A stretch of 19,692 nt of DNA from contig CAMLCW010000049.1 of the NCBI GenBank assembly GCA_946478645.1, positions 1 to 19,692 on the forward strand. Reading direction: 5' to 3'. This document shows positions 1 to 6,184 of the stretch, in pieces. The first letter of the stretch is position 1; the number at the start of each line of letters is the position of its first letter. The translations under genes and the position numbers were made by a program. Below the pieces are notes generated by a model, which saw only the letters and a list, made by a program, of their open reading frames with translations, was not told the DNA's origin and searched no databases. The DNA is from an uncultured Variovorax sp. (GTDB lineage: Bacteria > Pseudomonadota > Gammaproteobacteria > Burkholderiales > Burkholderiaceae).

Positions 1-1030
1 AGGCCAGCGTGCCGAAGTCGAACGAGCGATAGATCACGAGCGGGTTCGCCGGGTCGGGCAGCCGCGTCGGCAACCACTCGTGATAGGCCTGGACGGCCGC
101 CGCGCGCCGCGCCGCAAAGCTGCCCTCGCTTTCTTCATCGTGGTTCGCGGCGCCGCTCGACCACGCGTTGTCGGCCAGGTCATGGTCGTCCCAGACGGCG
201 ATCATGGGAAAGCGCTCGTGCAGCGTGCGCAGATCGCTGTCGGTGCGGTATTGCGCGTGGCGCTGGCGATAGTCCGCCAGCGTCAACAGTTCGTGGTCGG
301 GTGCCGACTCGCGATCGATGGCAATCGCCAGCTGCGACGCATAGCCCACCCGGCCGTACTCGTAGATGTAGTCGCCCAGGTGCAGGACCACGTCGATGTC
401 GGTGCGCTTGGCGATGTCGGCATAGACATTGAAATAGCCGCTGGGAAAGTTGGAGCAGGACACCACCGCCAGCCGGGCCTGCGAGACGCCGCCCACGGGC
501 AGGGTCCGCGTGCGGCCGATGGGAGAACTCTCGTTGCCCATCAGGAAGCGATAGAAATAGGTGCTGGCCGGCTGGAGCCCGGAGGCGTCCACCTTGACCG
601 TGTAGTCGCGCTCGGGTCCGGTACCGAGCGTACCGCGCGCAACGATGGCGCCAAAGCGCTCGTCGCTCGCCACCTGCCATTCGATGTTGAGCGTGCCCGG
701 GGCGGGCGCCGTCACCCGGGTCCAGAGCATCACCCGGTCGGACAGCGGGTCGCCGCTGGCAACACCGTGCTTGAACACCGGACCGGTACTTTCGGGCGGA
801 CTGCCCCCGCCGCCGCCGATGCCTCCTCCGATGCCGCCGCCCCCACCCCCGCCACCGCCTCCACAAGCGGTCAGGCTCACCCCGCCGGCGGAGAACATCG
901 CGAACAGCACGGCACTGCGTATGAGTGAACGCCGGGTCGTGCCGCTTGGGGTTTGACGGGAATCCATGCCGCCGCCGTCATCGGCGGTCTGGCTTGTCTC
1001 GTCGTTCTTCTTCTCGTTCCGAGCGCGCAT
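1..1030 (-). CDS. phoD: PhoD-family alkaline phosphatase/phosphodiesterase, Tat lipoprotein, C-terminus cut by window edge
   Basis: This is a metal-dependent phosphomonoesterase or phosphodiesterase of the PhoD family, expected to release phosphate from organic esters outside the cytoplasm. About 343 residues are visible and the 3' end lies beyond base 1. Seen motifs are VVSCSNFPSG (Cys191), LHLGDYIYEYG (Asp219) and VWDDHD (279-283), which match the family's metal-site motifs. The N-terminus has a twin-arginine stretch (TTRRSLIRS, Arg33-Arg34), a hydrophobic segment and a lipobox ending in Cys56. A glycine-rich linker follows (nine, three and five glycines split by isoleucines). I chose the ATG at 1030 because AGGAGA lies six bases upstream. 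An in-frame ATG at 967 would also keep the signal but has no clear ribosome site. No link to the T6SS is apparent. The family call is strong; the substrate is unknown. Confidence 0.93.
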   Translation of the reverse strand, partial: MRARNEKKNDETSQTADDGGGMDSRQTPSGTTRRSLIRSAVLFAMFSAGGVSLTACGGGGGGGGGGIGGGIGGGGGSPPESTGPVFKHGVASGDPLSDRVMLWTRVTAPAPGTLNIEWQVASDERFGAIVARGTLGTGPERDYTVKVDASGLQPASTYFYRFLMGNESSPIGRTRTLPVGGVSQARLAVVSCSNFPSGYFNVYADIAKRTDIDVVLHLGDYIYEYGRVGYASQLAIAIDRESAPDHELLTLADYRQRHAQYRTDSDLRTLHERFPMIAVWDDHDLADNAWSSGAANHDEESEGSFAARRAAAVQAYHEWLPTRLPDPANPLVIYRSFDFGTLA

Positions 1031-1152
1031 GGCTGTCTCCTGATCCGCCGAGGGTGAGACGCACGGCACGCCTCGATCGCCGCCCGACGGCGGCGCCATT
1101 GAAGGGGAAGACTGCGATGTCCGGCGTAGGTTTGTACCTATGCGCGTGTCAG

Positions 1153-1189
1153 TCGGCTGCCAAGCCGTTGAACCGTGCTTGGCAGCCGA
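1153..1189. terminator. Perfect 12-bp stem-loop between two minus-strand genes
   Basis: TCGGCTGCCAAG (1153-1164) and CTTGGCAGCCGA (1178-1189) are exact reverse complements around a 13-base loop. The hairpin starts 28 bases after the stop codon of the DUF2383 gene and lies upstream of the phosphatase gene, so it is well placed to end the former's transcript. No T-tract follows on either strand, so it is not a classic intrinsic terminator. It could instead protect a 3' end or be a regulatory structure. The rest of 1031-1216 also holds a small dyad, TAGGT-N4-ACCTA (1127-1140), of unknown meaning. Confidence 0.5.
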
Positions 1190-1216
1190 GCCATTCCTGC
1201 TTGCTTGCGTGCCTGC

Positions 1217-1699
1217 CTACTTGCTCGCACGCATCTGGTCGCGCAGGCGCTTGATCTCGTCGTGGTTGCGCTGTGCGCCGTCGGCCTGCTGCTGGATCAC
1301 GGCGCGCACGTCAGCGGGCAGGTCTTCCTTCAGGGCCTTGCGGTAGCGCGCCACTGCGGCATCTTCGCCACGCTCGCACTCCTCGAGCATCGACAGCGGG
1401 CTGTTGGCACCGACCGAGCCCTTCACATGCACCCAGCCGCGGTGCATGGCGCCGCTCACCGTGCCGCCGTCGTCCGGCGAGCCGCCGAAGCGGCGAATGA
1501 GCTGCACAAGTTCGCCCGCCGCGCGGGCACATTCGGCCGAGCGGTTCTGGAAGACCTGCTTGAGTTGCGGCGAATCGACCTCCTCGGCGCAGGCGCGAAA
1601 GCCATACTCGCCGTCGCGCGAGTTCTCGAGCAGGTCGTTCAATACCTCGACGACGTTCCCGGCGTTCGCGGTGTCGGCAGTGTTCGTGTAGTTGGCCAT
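1217..1699 (-). CDS. DUF2383 / PA2169-type four-helix-bundle protein
   Basis: The 160-residue protein is soluble and mostly helical and resembles the ferritin-like DUF2383 (PA2169) family. The recognisable pattern is an N-terminal helix with VVEVLNDLLENSRDGEYGF, a second helix around SPQLKQVFQNRSAECARAA, and a C-terminal helix with LEECERGEDAAVARYRKAL ending in an Arg/Lys-rich tail. Such proteins are often found among stress or stationary-phase genes; their biochemical role is not established. The frame stays open upstream to 2353, but the ATG at 1699 has AAGGAG nine bases before it and starts exactly at the conserved domain, so the longer form is rejected. The 179 bases upstream (1700-1878) contain no gene that I can support. 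Confidence 0.85.
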   Translation of the reverse strand: MANYTNTADTANAGNVVEVLNDLLENSRDGEYGFRACAEEVDSPQLKQVFQNRSAECARAAGELVQLIRRFGGSPDDGGTVSGAMHRGWVHVKGSVGANSPLSMLEECERGEDAAVARYRKALKEDLPADVRAVIQQQADGAQRNHDEIKRLRDQMRASK

Positions 1700-1878
1700 G
1701 TCTGGAAACTCCTTCGTTCGTTCAAGTTGGCCTCCCGGAGAGGAGGCGGTGGGTGGAAAAATCGCCGACCGTGTGCCGGTTCCGCAGCCGATAGTGGGCG
1801 CACGCTCGAGGGCCCGTGTCGGCGCCGCCCGACGTCGGCTGTCAGCGTTCTTCGAGCAACGCCGCGCCAGCGCCGGCC

Positions 1879-2151
1879 TCACTCTTCGCGCACGGGCTTT
1901 TCGGGAAAGCCGGGCTGGCTGTAGGGTGAGCTGCCGTGGTTGTCGGTCTCGCCGACGCCCGCATCGCCGGGCCGAGGCGGCTTCTTCTGCGGCGTGATCG
2001 CGGGGCCGTCGTTCGGCCCCACGGGATCGCCGTTCTCCGCTTCGGTCTTGGCCTCGCGTTTCATGCTGCGCTGCGCCGGCATCGGCTCGCCGTAGGCGGG
2101 CGCAGCGCCGCCGGGCGCCTTGCGTTCCGGTGGGGTGGATCTGGTGGTCAC
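1879..2151 (-). CDS. Small hydrophilic protein of unknown function
   Basis: This 90-residue protein has no family I recognise. It is rich in Pro, Gly, Glu, Lys and Arg, has no hydrophobic segment or signal, and is probably disordered. Its start is GTG at 2151, with AAAGGA about seven bases upstream (GAAAGGAATCCAGC before GTG), which supports a real gene. It lies upstream of the DUF2383 gene on the same strand with a gap of 179 bases, so joint transcription is possible but not shown. It is divergent from the secreted protein that starts at 2356. The 204 bases between them must hold both promoters, though I see no convincing -35/-10 pair. Confidence 0.6.
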   Translation of the reverse strand: MTTRSTPPERKAPGGAAPAYGEPMPAQRSMKREAKTEAENGDPVGPNDGPAITPQKKPPRPGDAGVGETDNHGSSPYSQPGFPEKPVREE

Positions 2152-2355
2152 GCTGGATTCCTTTCGAAAACACCAACGTGGCGCCGGCCGCGGCGCGCGG
2201 GCGTAGGAATGCGGCGCGTCTTCGCGGCGCCCGAATTCGCAGGCACGCCACCGGCGCGGGAATGCTGTCCCTGCCTACAAGCGCGCAGCGCCCATCGGCG
2301 ACAAAGACATCTGGTTTGCAGCCAGCTTCTTCCCGTTTTCTCGAGGACCCCATCC

Positions 2356-2715
2356 ATGGCCAATGAATTCTTCCCGCACTTCGGTGCCCGCGGCTTGCGC
2401 TACGGCCTGGCCGCCGCCGCGCTGGTGGCGTTGGGCGCCGCCGCCCAGCCCACCGGCAATCCCAAGGGCACCGTCACGCCGCCCGGCAGCGACGCCGAGA
2501 AAGTCCCGGCCACCCGCCCGCCCGAACAGGCCAGCGGTTCGATGGACCAGCGCAAGCTCGGCGCCGACCAGGGCCCCGCTAGCGCCCGCACGCAGACCTC
2601 GCGGCCGCCCTCGGCGGGAACGCCCGGCGGCATCGCGCCCTCGCGCGACGGCGATCCGCGCAAGCAGCAGCGCAACGACGGCAGCCAGCGCCACGCGCGC
2701 CCCGCCCCACAATGA
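2356..2715 (+). CDS. Small exported proline-rich protein of unknown function
   Basis: The protein has 119 residues. Residues 1-30 look like a Sec signal peptide: a short n-region with Arg12 and Arg15, a run of Ala, Leu and Val (17-29), and a likely cut after Ala30 (GAAA before QPTG). The mature part of about 89 residues is low-complexity, rich in Pro, Gly, Ser, Arg and Gln, with no cysteine and no recognisable fold. It is probably periplasmic. The start at ATG 2356 is preceded by a CGAGGAC ribosome-like site. The next gene starts 28 bases after its stop, so the two are likely co-transcribed. Function unknown. Confidence 0.65.
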   Translation: MANEFFPHFGARGLRYGLAAAALVALGAAAQPTGNPKGTVTPPGSDAEKVPATRPPEQASGSMDQRKLGADQGPASARTQTSRPPSAGTPGGIAPSRDGDPRKQQRNDGSQRHARPAPQ

Positions 2716-2743
2716 CCGACAACGCCCACAAGGAACAAGGCCC

Positions 2744-2974
2744 ATGACTTCCACCCCGCAGCAGATCGATGCGCGCATCACCGGCCCGGTCGAATTCCGT
2801 GCCGGCGACGGGCCGGAACTGACGATTCCCGAAGGCGACTGCCAGGCCATGCTGGCCGACGACAGTGTCGTGCTCACCTGGTCGGAGGAAGGCCAGTCGC
2901 TCACGGCGGCGATCCCGAAGATCGAGTTCGACCGCTACATCAATTCGGGCGCGATCGTGCTCGGGCGGGGCTGA
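2744..2974 (+). CDS. Small acidic cytoplasmic protein of unknown function
   Basis: A 76-residue protein with no signal peptide or membrane segment. It is acidic and its alternating pattern (ITGPVEFRAGDG, DSVVLTWSEEG, GQSLTAAIPKIEFDRYI) suggests a small beta-rich domain ending in a helix. I do not recognise a family. The start at ATG 2744 follows AAGGAACAAGGCCC. It follows the exported 119-residue protein by 28 bases on the same strand, and it converges with the 148-residue gene whose stop is at 2999. The regular, non-repetitive amino-acid pattern and the ribosome site argue that it is real. Confidence 0.65.
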   Translation: MTSTPQQIDARITGPVEFRAGDGPELTIPEGDCQAMLADDSVVLTWSEEGQSLTAAIPKIEFDRYINSGAIVLGRG

Positions 2975-2982
2975 ACCCCGCC
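2964..2982. terminator. GC hairpin between convergent genes
   Basis: GGCGGGG (2964-2970) and CCCCGCC (2976-2982) pair around a five-base loop that contains the stop codon of the 76-residue gene. It sits in the only 24-base gap between convergent genes, where a two-way terminator would be expected. There is no T-tract, so efficiency is uncertain. Confidence 0.3.
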
Positions 2983-2998
2983 GCGGCAGCGCGCGCGC

Positions 2999-3445
2999 CT
3001 ATTCCTCGCGCAGGCTGTGGCGCAGGTCGAGCGCCCGGGCGTACGAAGCAGCCTCGTCCGGCGTCATCGCGCCTTCGAGTTCGGTGAGTTCGAGCCGCTC
3101 GAAGTCGTAGGCGATCCATTCGAACAGGTGCGACTTCGGCATGTCGTCGACGTTGTCGCTGTCGCTCCAGGACTGCAGGCGCGCCGGCGCGCTCTCGAGC
3201 AGCATGCGCAAGTAGAGCGCGCGTGCCACCTTGATCTGCGCGATCTGGCCCGGCTCGTCGAGCAGCAGCCGCAGTCCCGCGAGCGCCTGTTCGCAGCGCA
3301 GCACGCGGCAGTGCGCCTCGGCGCTCTCGACCTCGGCGGCCGCGGGGTCCAGCCGCGCATTCCAGGCGCGCTGGAACTCGCGCACGATGCGCGCGTAGGC
3401 CAGTTGCTGCAGGCTCTGGAGGCAATGTTCCAGGTGGGCCGGCAT
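2999..3445 (-). CDS. Helical protein of unknown function, 148 residues
   Basis: The protein is predicted mainly alpha-helical from its composition: many Leu, Ala, Glu and Arg in amphipathic spacing, with two cysteines (Cys47 and Cys51 approximately) in the middle. It has no signal peptide and no membrane segment. A C-terminal stretch (FEWIAYDFERLELTELEGAM) is distinctive, but I do not recognise a family. The start is ATG 3445; the region just upstream has no good ribosome site, which suggests translation linked to the preceding gene, whose stop is only 22 bases upstream. The two genes probably form one small operon. Confidence 0.65.
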   Translation of the reverse strand: MPAHLEHCLQSLQQLAYARIVREFQRAWNARLDPAAAEVESAEAHCRVLRCEQALAGLRLLLDEPGQIAQIKVARALYLRMLLESAPARLQSWSDSDNVDDMPKSHLFEWIAYDFERLELTELEGAMTPDEAASYARALDLRHSLREE

Positions 3446-3467
3446 GGTGTTGCGCGCCCGCGGCGCC

Positions 3468-3803
3468 TCAGCTGCGGTCGTCCTCGCCGGCAGCGTCCGG
3501 ATCGCCTTCGTCGAGGTCCGCGAGTTCGCCGGCCTCGGTCATGCTGTCGGGCAGGATGTCGGCATCGGTCTGCGACGGCGACGCGTCCGCCGAGGCGCGC
3601 TCGCCAGTGCCTGCCGCATCGCTGCTGCTGTCGTGCGCGACCGGGATGGCGCCCTCGGCGTCCTCGGGTGTGGCGGTGCGTTCACGCGAGATTCGCACGT
3701 CGCTGCCGCTGTCGCTGGTGTCGCTCGGGCCCAGGCTGTCGATGTCGGTGCCCGTGGGTTCCAGGGGCGGACGCGCGCCGCCCACGATGCTGCTCGTGGC
3801 CAT
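3468..3803 (-). CDS. Acidic, probably disordered protein of unknown function
   Basis: A 111-residue protein made almost wholly of Asp, Glu, Ser, Thr, Ala, Gly and Pro, with no hydrophobic core, no signal and no cysteine. It is probably unfolded in solution. The frame is open upstream to 3881, but ATG 3803 has GAAGGAAGAC directly before it and the upstream 26 codons look unrelated, so the shorter form (starting MATSSIVGGARPP) is chosen. It is followed on the same strand, after 22 bases, by the 148-residue helical protein. Small acidic proteins of this type are common in related genomes as hypothetical proteins. Function unknown. Confidence 0.6.
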   Translation of the reverse strand: MATSSIVGGARPPLEPTGTDIDSLGPSDTSDSGSDVRISRERTATPEDAEGAIPVAHDSSSDAAGTGERASADASPSQTDADILPDSMTEAGELADLDEGDPDAAGEDDRS

Positions 3804-3908
3804 GTCTTCCTTCGGTCGGTTCGTTGAGAAGACTTCAGGCTGCGCACCGTCGGCGCGCCGCTGCGTAGGAAAGGCGCGCATCCGGGCCGCTGTCTTGCGC
3901 GGAGATTT

Positions 3909-3933
3909 CCGGCCCCGCGGCCGGGCGCCCGGC
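3909..3933. terminator. Nested GC palindromes after the response-regulator gene
   Basis: Two overlapping exact palindromes lie just beyond the stop of the response-regulator gene: CCGGCC-N4-GGCCGG (3909-3924) and GCCGGGCGCCCGGC (3920-3933). On the minus strand the first is followed by AAATCTCC, so there is no proper T-tract. This is a possible terminator, or just GC-rich dyad by chance. The remaining part of 3804-3938 shows nothing else. Confidence 0.3.
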
Positions 3934-3938
3934 GCGGC

Positions 3939-4622
3939 TCAGGCCTGCGCTTCGGTGAGCGCCTGCGCGGCCACGACGGCCTCGGTGCGGTTGCGCACGT
4001 TGAGCGCGCGGAAGATCGCCGCGAGGTGGATCTTGACCGTCCCCTCGCTGATGCCGAGGCTGCGGCCGATGAGCTTGTTGGGCTTGCCCTGCGAGAGCAG
4101 CTGCAGCACCTCGACCTGCCGCTCGGTCAGCACGTTGCGCAGGTGCTCGAGCGTCTGCGACGCGGCGGGGGGCGCGGCGCGCGGCTCGCCCGCCGGACTC
4201 GGCGCCACGCCGGCCACGATGCCGGGCGGCAGCGCGGCCAGCATCATCTGCGGAACGTACACGCCGCCCGCGAGCACCAGGCGCACGGCCGACAGCATCA
4301 CCTCGGGCGAATAGGCCTTCGGAATGAAGCCGAGCACACCGCGCTCGAGCGCGCTGCGCATGATGGCGGGGTCTTCATAGCCCGACAGCACGATGACCGG
4401 CACGGCCGGATGGCGGCGGCGGATCTCGTCGATGTGGGCCTGGCCGTCGGCGCCCGGCATGTTGAGATCGATCACGGCCAGGTCGAGTTCGTCGGTTGCG
4501 CTCGCGAGCAGCTCGTCGACGCTCATCGCCAGGACGAACTCGATGCCGGGCTCGAGCTCGGCCAACTTGGCCTTGACCGCCTCGATGACGAGCCGGTGGT
4601 CGTCGGCGATCAGGATTTTCAT
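3939..4622 (-). CDS. NarL/FixJ-family response regulator
   Basis: The 227-residue protein is a two-domain DNA-binding response regulator. The receiver domain (1-120) has Asp7, Asp8, the phosphorylation site Asp52 (in VIDLNMPG), Ser80 and Lys102 (IPKAY), so all key residues are present. A Pro/Ala-rich linker (130-157) leads to a LuxR-type helix-turn-helix (164-217), with LTERQVEVLQLL and the recognition segment ISEGTVKIHLAAIFRAL. It should bind DNA as a dimer when phosphorylated. No histidine kinase is in the window, so the partner is unknown. It is divergent from tssL with 233 bases between them, and two DNA dyads lie in that gap, so control of the T6SS or of itself is plausible but unproven. 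Only a weak ribosome site (GGGAC) precedes the ATG. Confidence 0.93.
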   Translation of the reverse strand: MKILIADDHRLVIEAVKAKLAELEPGIEFVLAMSVDELLASATDELDLAVIDLNMPGADGQAHIDEIRRRHPAVPVIVLSGYEDPAIMRSALERGVLGFIPKAYSPEVMLSAVRLVLAGGVYVPQMMLAALPPGIVAGVAPSPAGEPRAAPPAASQTLEHLRNVLTERQVEVLQLLSQGKPNKLIGRSLGISEGTVKIHLAAIFRALNVRNRTEAVVAAQALTEAQA

Positions 4623-4754
4623 GACATGTCCCAGCGTACGGTGATTTCAGCGGATGCCGAAGATACCGGCGAAACCCGCGCGCAGCAAGGCTCTCCCGCT
4701 CCCCGAACGGCATAGGCCCCAAGCGGTATGGCGCCGCCCTCGCCGCGTTTGGAA

Positions 4755-4770
4755 GAATCAGCGCTCATTC
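4755..4770. promoter_or_regulatory. Near-perfect 16-bp dyad in the regulator-tssL gap
   Basis: GAATCAGCGCTCATTC is palindromic at 14 of 16 positions, with only the C/C pair at positions 5 and 12 breaking symmetry. It lies about 85 bases before tssL and about 130 bases before the divergent response-regulator gene. It is a candidate operator for a dimeric helix-turn-helix regulator such as the neighbour. No binding evidence exists in the sequence itself. Confidence 0.35.
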
Positions 4771-4777
4771 GAAGGGG

Positions 4778-4789
4778 ACATGGGCATGT
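4778..4789. promoter_or_regulatory. ACATG-GG-CATGT inverted repeat
   Basis: A 12-base exact inverted repeat (ACATG, two-base spacer, CATGT) lies eight bases beyond the 16-bp dyad. A related 8-base palindrome, GACATGTC (4623-4630), sits directly before the start codon of the response-regulator gene. The shared ACATG half-sites could be binding sites for one regulator. The repeats are short, so chance is not excluded. Confidence 0.3.
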
Positions 4790-4842
4790 GCCACAGCAGC
4801 AGACGCCGGTGCAAGGCACCCCTCCCGATGCGGGCGCGGTGA
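4786..4842 (+). other. Possible 18-codon leader reading frame before tssL
   Basis: A short open frame starts at ATG 4786, preceded by a good ribosome-like site (GAAGGGG, about eight bases upstream). It ends in TGA 13 bases before the tssL start. tssL itself has no clear ribosome site, so translation of the leader could feed ribosomes to it. The encoded peptide is Arg/Cys-rich and resembles nothing I know. It could equally be noise in GC-rich DNA. Confidence 0.25.
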
Positions 4843-4855
4843 TCGGGCGCAGTCC

Positions 4856-6175
4856 ATGGTCCGGTTGCTCGACTGCTTTTCCGACTTCGTTTCCTTCGGC
4901 CTCGCCCTCGATGCATCGATCGCTGCCGGCCGCGCCGAATCGGCGCGCGCGGCGGTCCGGCAGCAGGCCCATCGCCTGCTCGATGCGGCGCGCGCCCGCG
5001 CGGCGGGCAAGCCGCAGCCGCAGATCGAGTCGGCCGCCTTCGCGATGGTGGCCTGGATCGACGAGATCCTCGCGCGCCACCCCGACGGCCTGGGTGCGAT
5101 ACCGCTGCAGGTGGAACTCTTCAATTCCAACAACGCCGCCAGCGAGTTCTTCCATCACCTTTCGGCACTCGGCCCCGGGGACGACGAACTGCGCGAGGTC
5201 TACTGGCATGCGCTGGCGCTCGGCTTCAAGGGCCAGTACTACTTCGAAAGCGGCGACCGCGGCGAGCTCGGCAAGCTCAAGGACCTGCATGGCCGGCAAC
5301 TGCAGCTCGGGCCGCTGGCGCTCGGCAGCCTGGTGCAGGACCGCATCACGCCGCAGCCCTACGGCGTGCGCGATCCGCGCGGCCCCGCCGACACCCGGCG
5401 GCGCGACCGGACGCTGCTGCGCGCGAGCGGCGCGCTCGCGCTGCTGCTGCCGCTCGCGTGGCTGACGTGGTGGATGTGGCTCGCGGGCCCGCCCGCGCGC
5501 GCGCCGGGGCTGGCCCAGCGCATCGAGCAGCACCTGCAGGGCTACGCCTGCGCCGACCTCGCGGCGAGCGCGGGGCGGGACGGCCGCCTGCACGTGAGCG
5601 GCTTCGTCTCGCTGCCCGCGGACCTGGCGCGCATCCGGCGCGAAGTGGCCGCCATGCCGGGCGCCGAGTCCACCTCGTTCGACGTCGCGCTGCGCGCCTG
5701 GCCGCAATGCGAGGTGTTCGCGATCCTCAAGCCCTACCAGCAGCGCAACCGCGACAAGGCCCGCGGACTGGCGCTGCAGTCGCCCACGGCGCGCGACCAG
5801 CGGCTGCGCGAAGGCGACGGCGTGCGGGTAGAGGTCCAGGCGCCGGGTCACGACAGCCACGTGTGGGTCGACTACTACACCGCCGACGGCGCGGTGATGC
5901 ATCTCAATGACGGCCCCGCGGCGGTGCCGCTCGGCGCCCACGAGCGGCTGGTGCTGGGCGCCGACATTCCGTCGAGCTGGCTCGTCGGTCCGCCGTTCGG
6001 CAGCGTGCTGGTCACCGTGATCTCGTCGCCCGCGCCCCTGCCCGAGACCGCCGACCGGCCGCCGTTCGAACTGGCTTCGGACTACCTGCTGCGCCTGCGC
6101 GAAGCGCTCGCGGCCAACCGCGGCGGCGAGCGGCTGATCGCCGAGCTCGTGGCGCTCGAGACCGTGGCGCGCTGA
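4856..6175 (+). CDS. tssL: T6SS membrane-complex protein TssL (DotU family) with extended periplasmic region
   Basis: TssL is an inner-membrane component of the T6SS trans-envelope complex and helps dock the baseplate. Of 439 residues, 1-170 form the cytoplasmic DotU/IcmH domain (LLDCFSDFVSFGLAL at the start, FAMVAWIDEILA near 62-73, EFFHHLSALGPG near 97-108, YWHALALGFKGQYY near 116-129). One membrane helix follows at about 190-210. The C-terminal 230 residues should be periplasmic: a BON-like stretch (about 215-280, with HVSGFVSLPADLARIRREV) and a DUF4384-like beta domain (about 320-395, with VRVEVQAPGHDSHVWVDYY). Standard TssL either ends soon after the helix or carries an OmpA-like peptidoglycan domain; neither applies here. 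The start has no obvious ribosome site. The next gene begins nine bases after the stop. TssL identity is strong; the two C-terminal domain names are by resemblance only. Confidence 0.92.
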   Translation: MVRLLDCFSDFVSFGLALDASIAAGRAESARAAVRQQAHRLLDAARARAAGKPQPQIESAAFAMVAWIDEILARHPDGLGAIPLQVELFNSNNAASEFFHHLSALGPGDDELREVYWHALALGFKGQYYFESGDRGELGKLKDLHGRQLQLGPLALGSLVQDRITPQPYGVRDPRGPADTRRRDRTLLRASGALALLLPLAWLTWWMWLAGPPARAPGLAQRIEQHLQGYACADLAASAGRDGRLHVSGFVSLPADLARIRREVAAMPGAESTSFDVALRAWPQCEVFAILKPYQQRNRDKARGLALQSPTARDQRLREGDGVRVEVQAPGHDSHVWVDYYTADGAVMHLNDGPAAVPLGAHERLVLGADIPSSWLVGPPFGSVLVTVISSPAPLPETADRPPFELASDYLLRLREALAANRGGERLIAELVALETVAR

Positions 6176-6184
6176 GGCATCGCC

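Noticed and set aside
1127..1189. Pho box upstream of the phosphatase gene
   Set aside because: CTGACAC-like words are present, but no properly spaced pair of Pho-box half-sites is found.
1217..2353. Extension of the DUF2383 gene to 378 codons
   Set aside because: The extra N-terminus is Arg-rich junk, overlaps the 90-residue gene, and the ATG at 1699 has a strong ribosome site at the domain start.
4749..4762. Sigma-54 promoter (GG and GC elements) before tssL
   Set aside because: The spacing between the GG and GC elements is 8 rather than 10 bases and the flanking bases do not fit.
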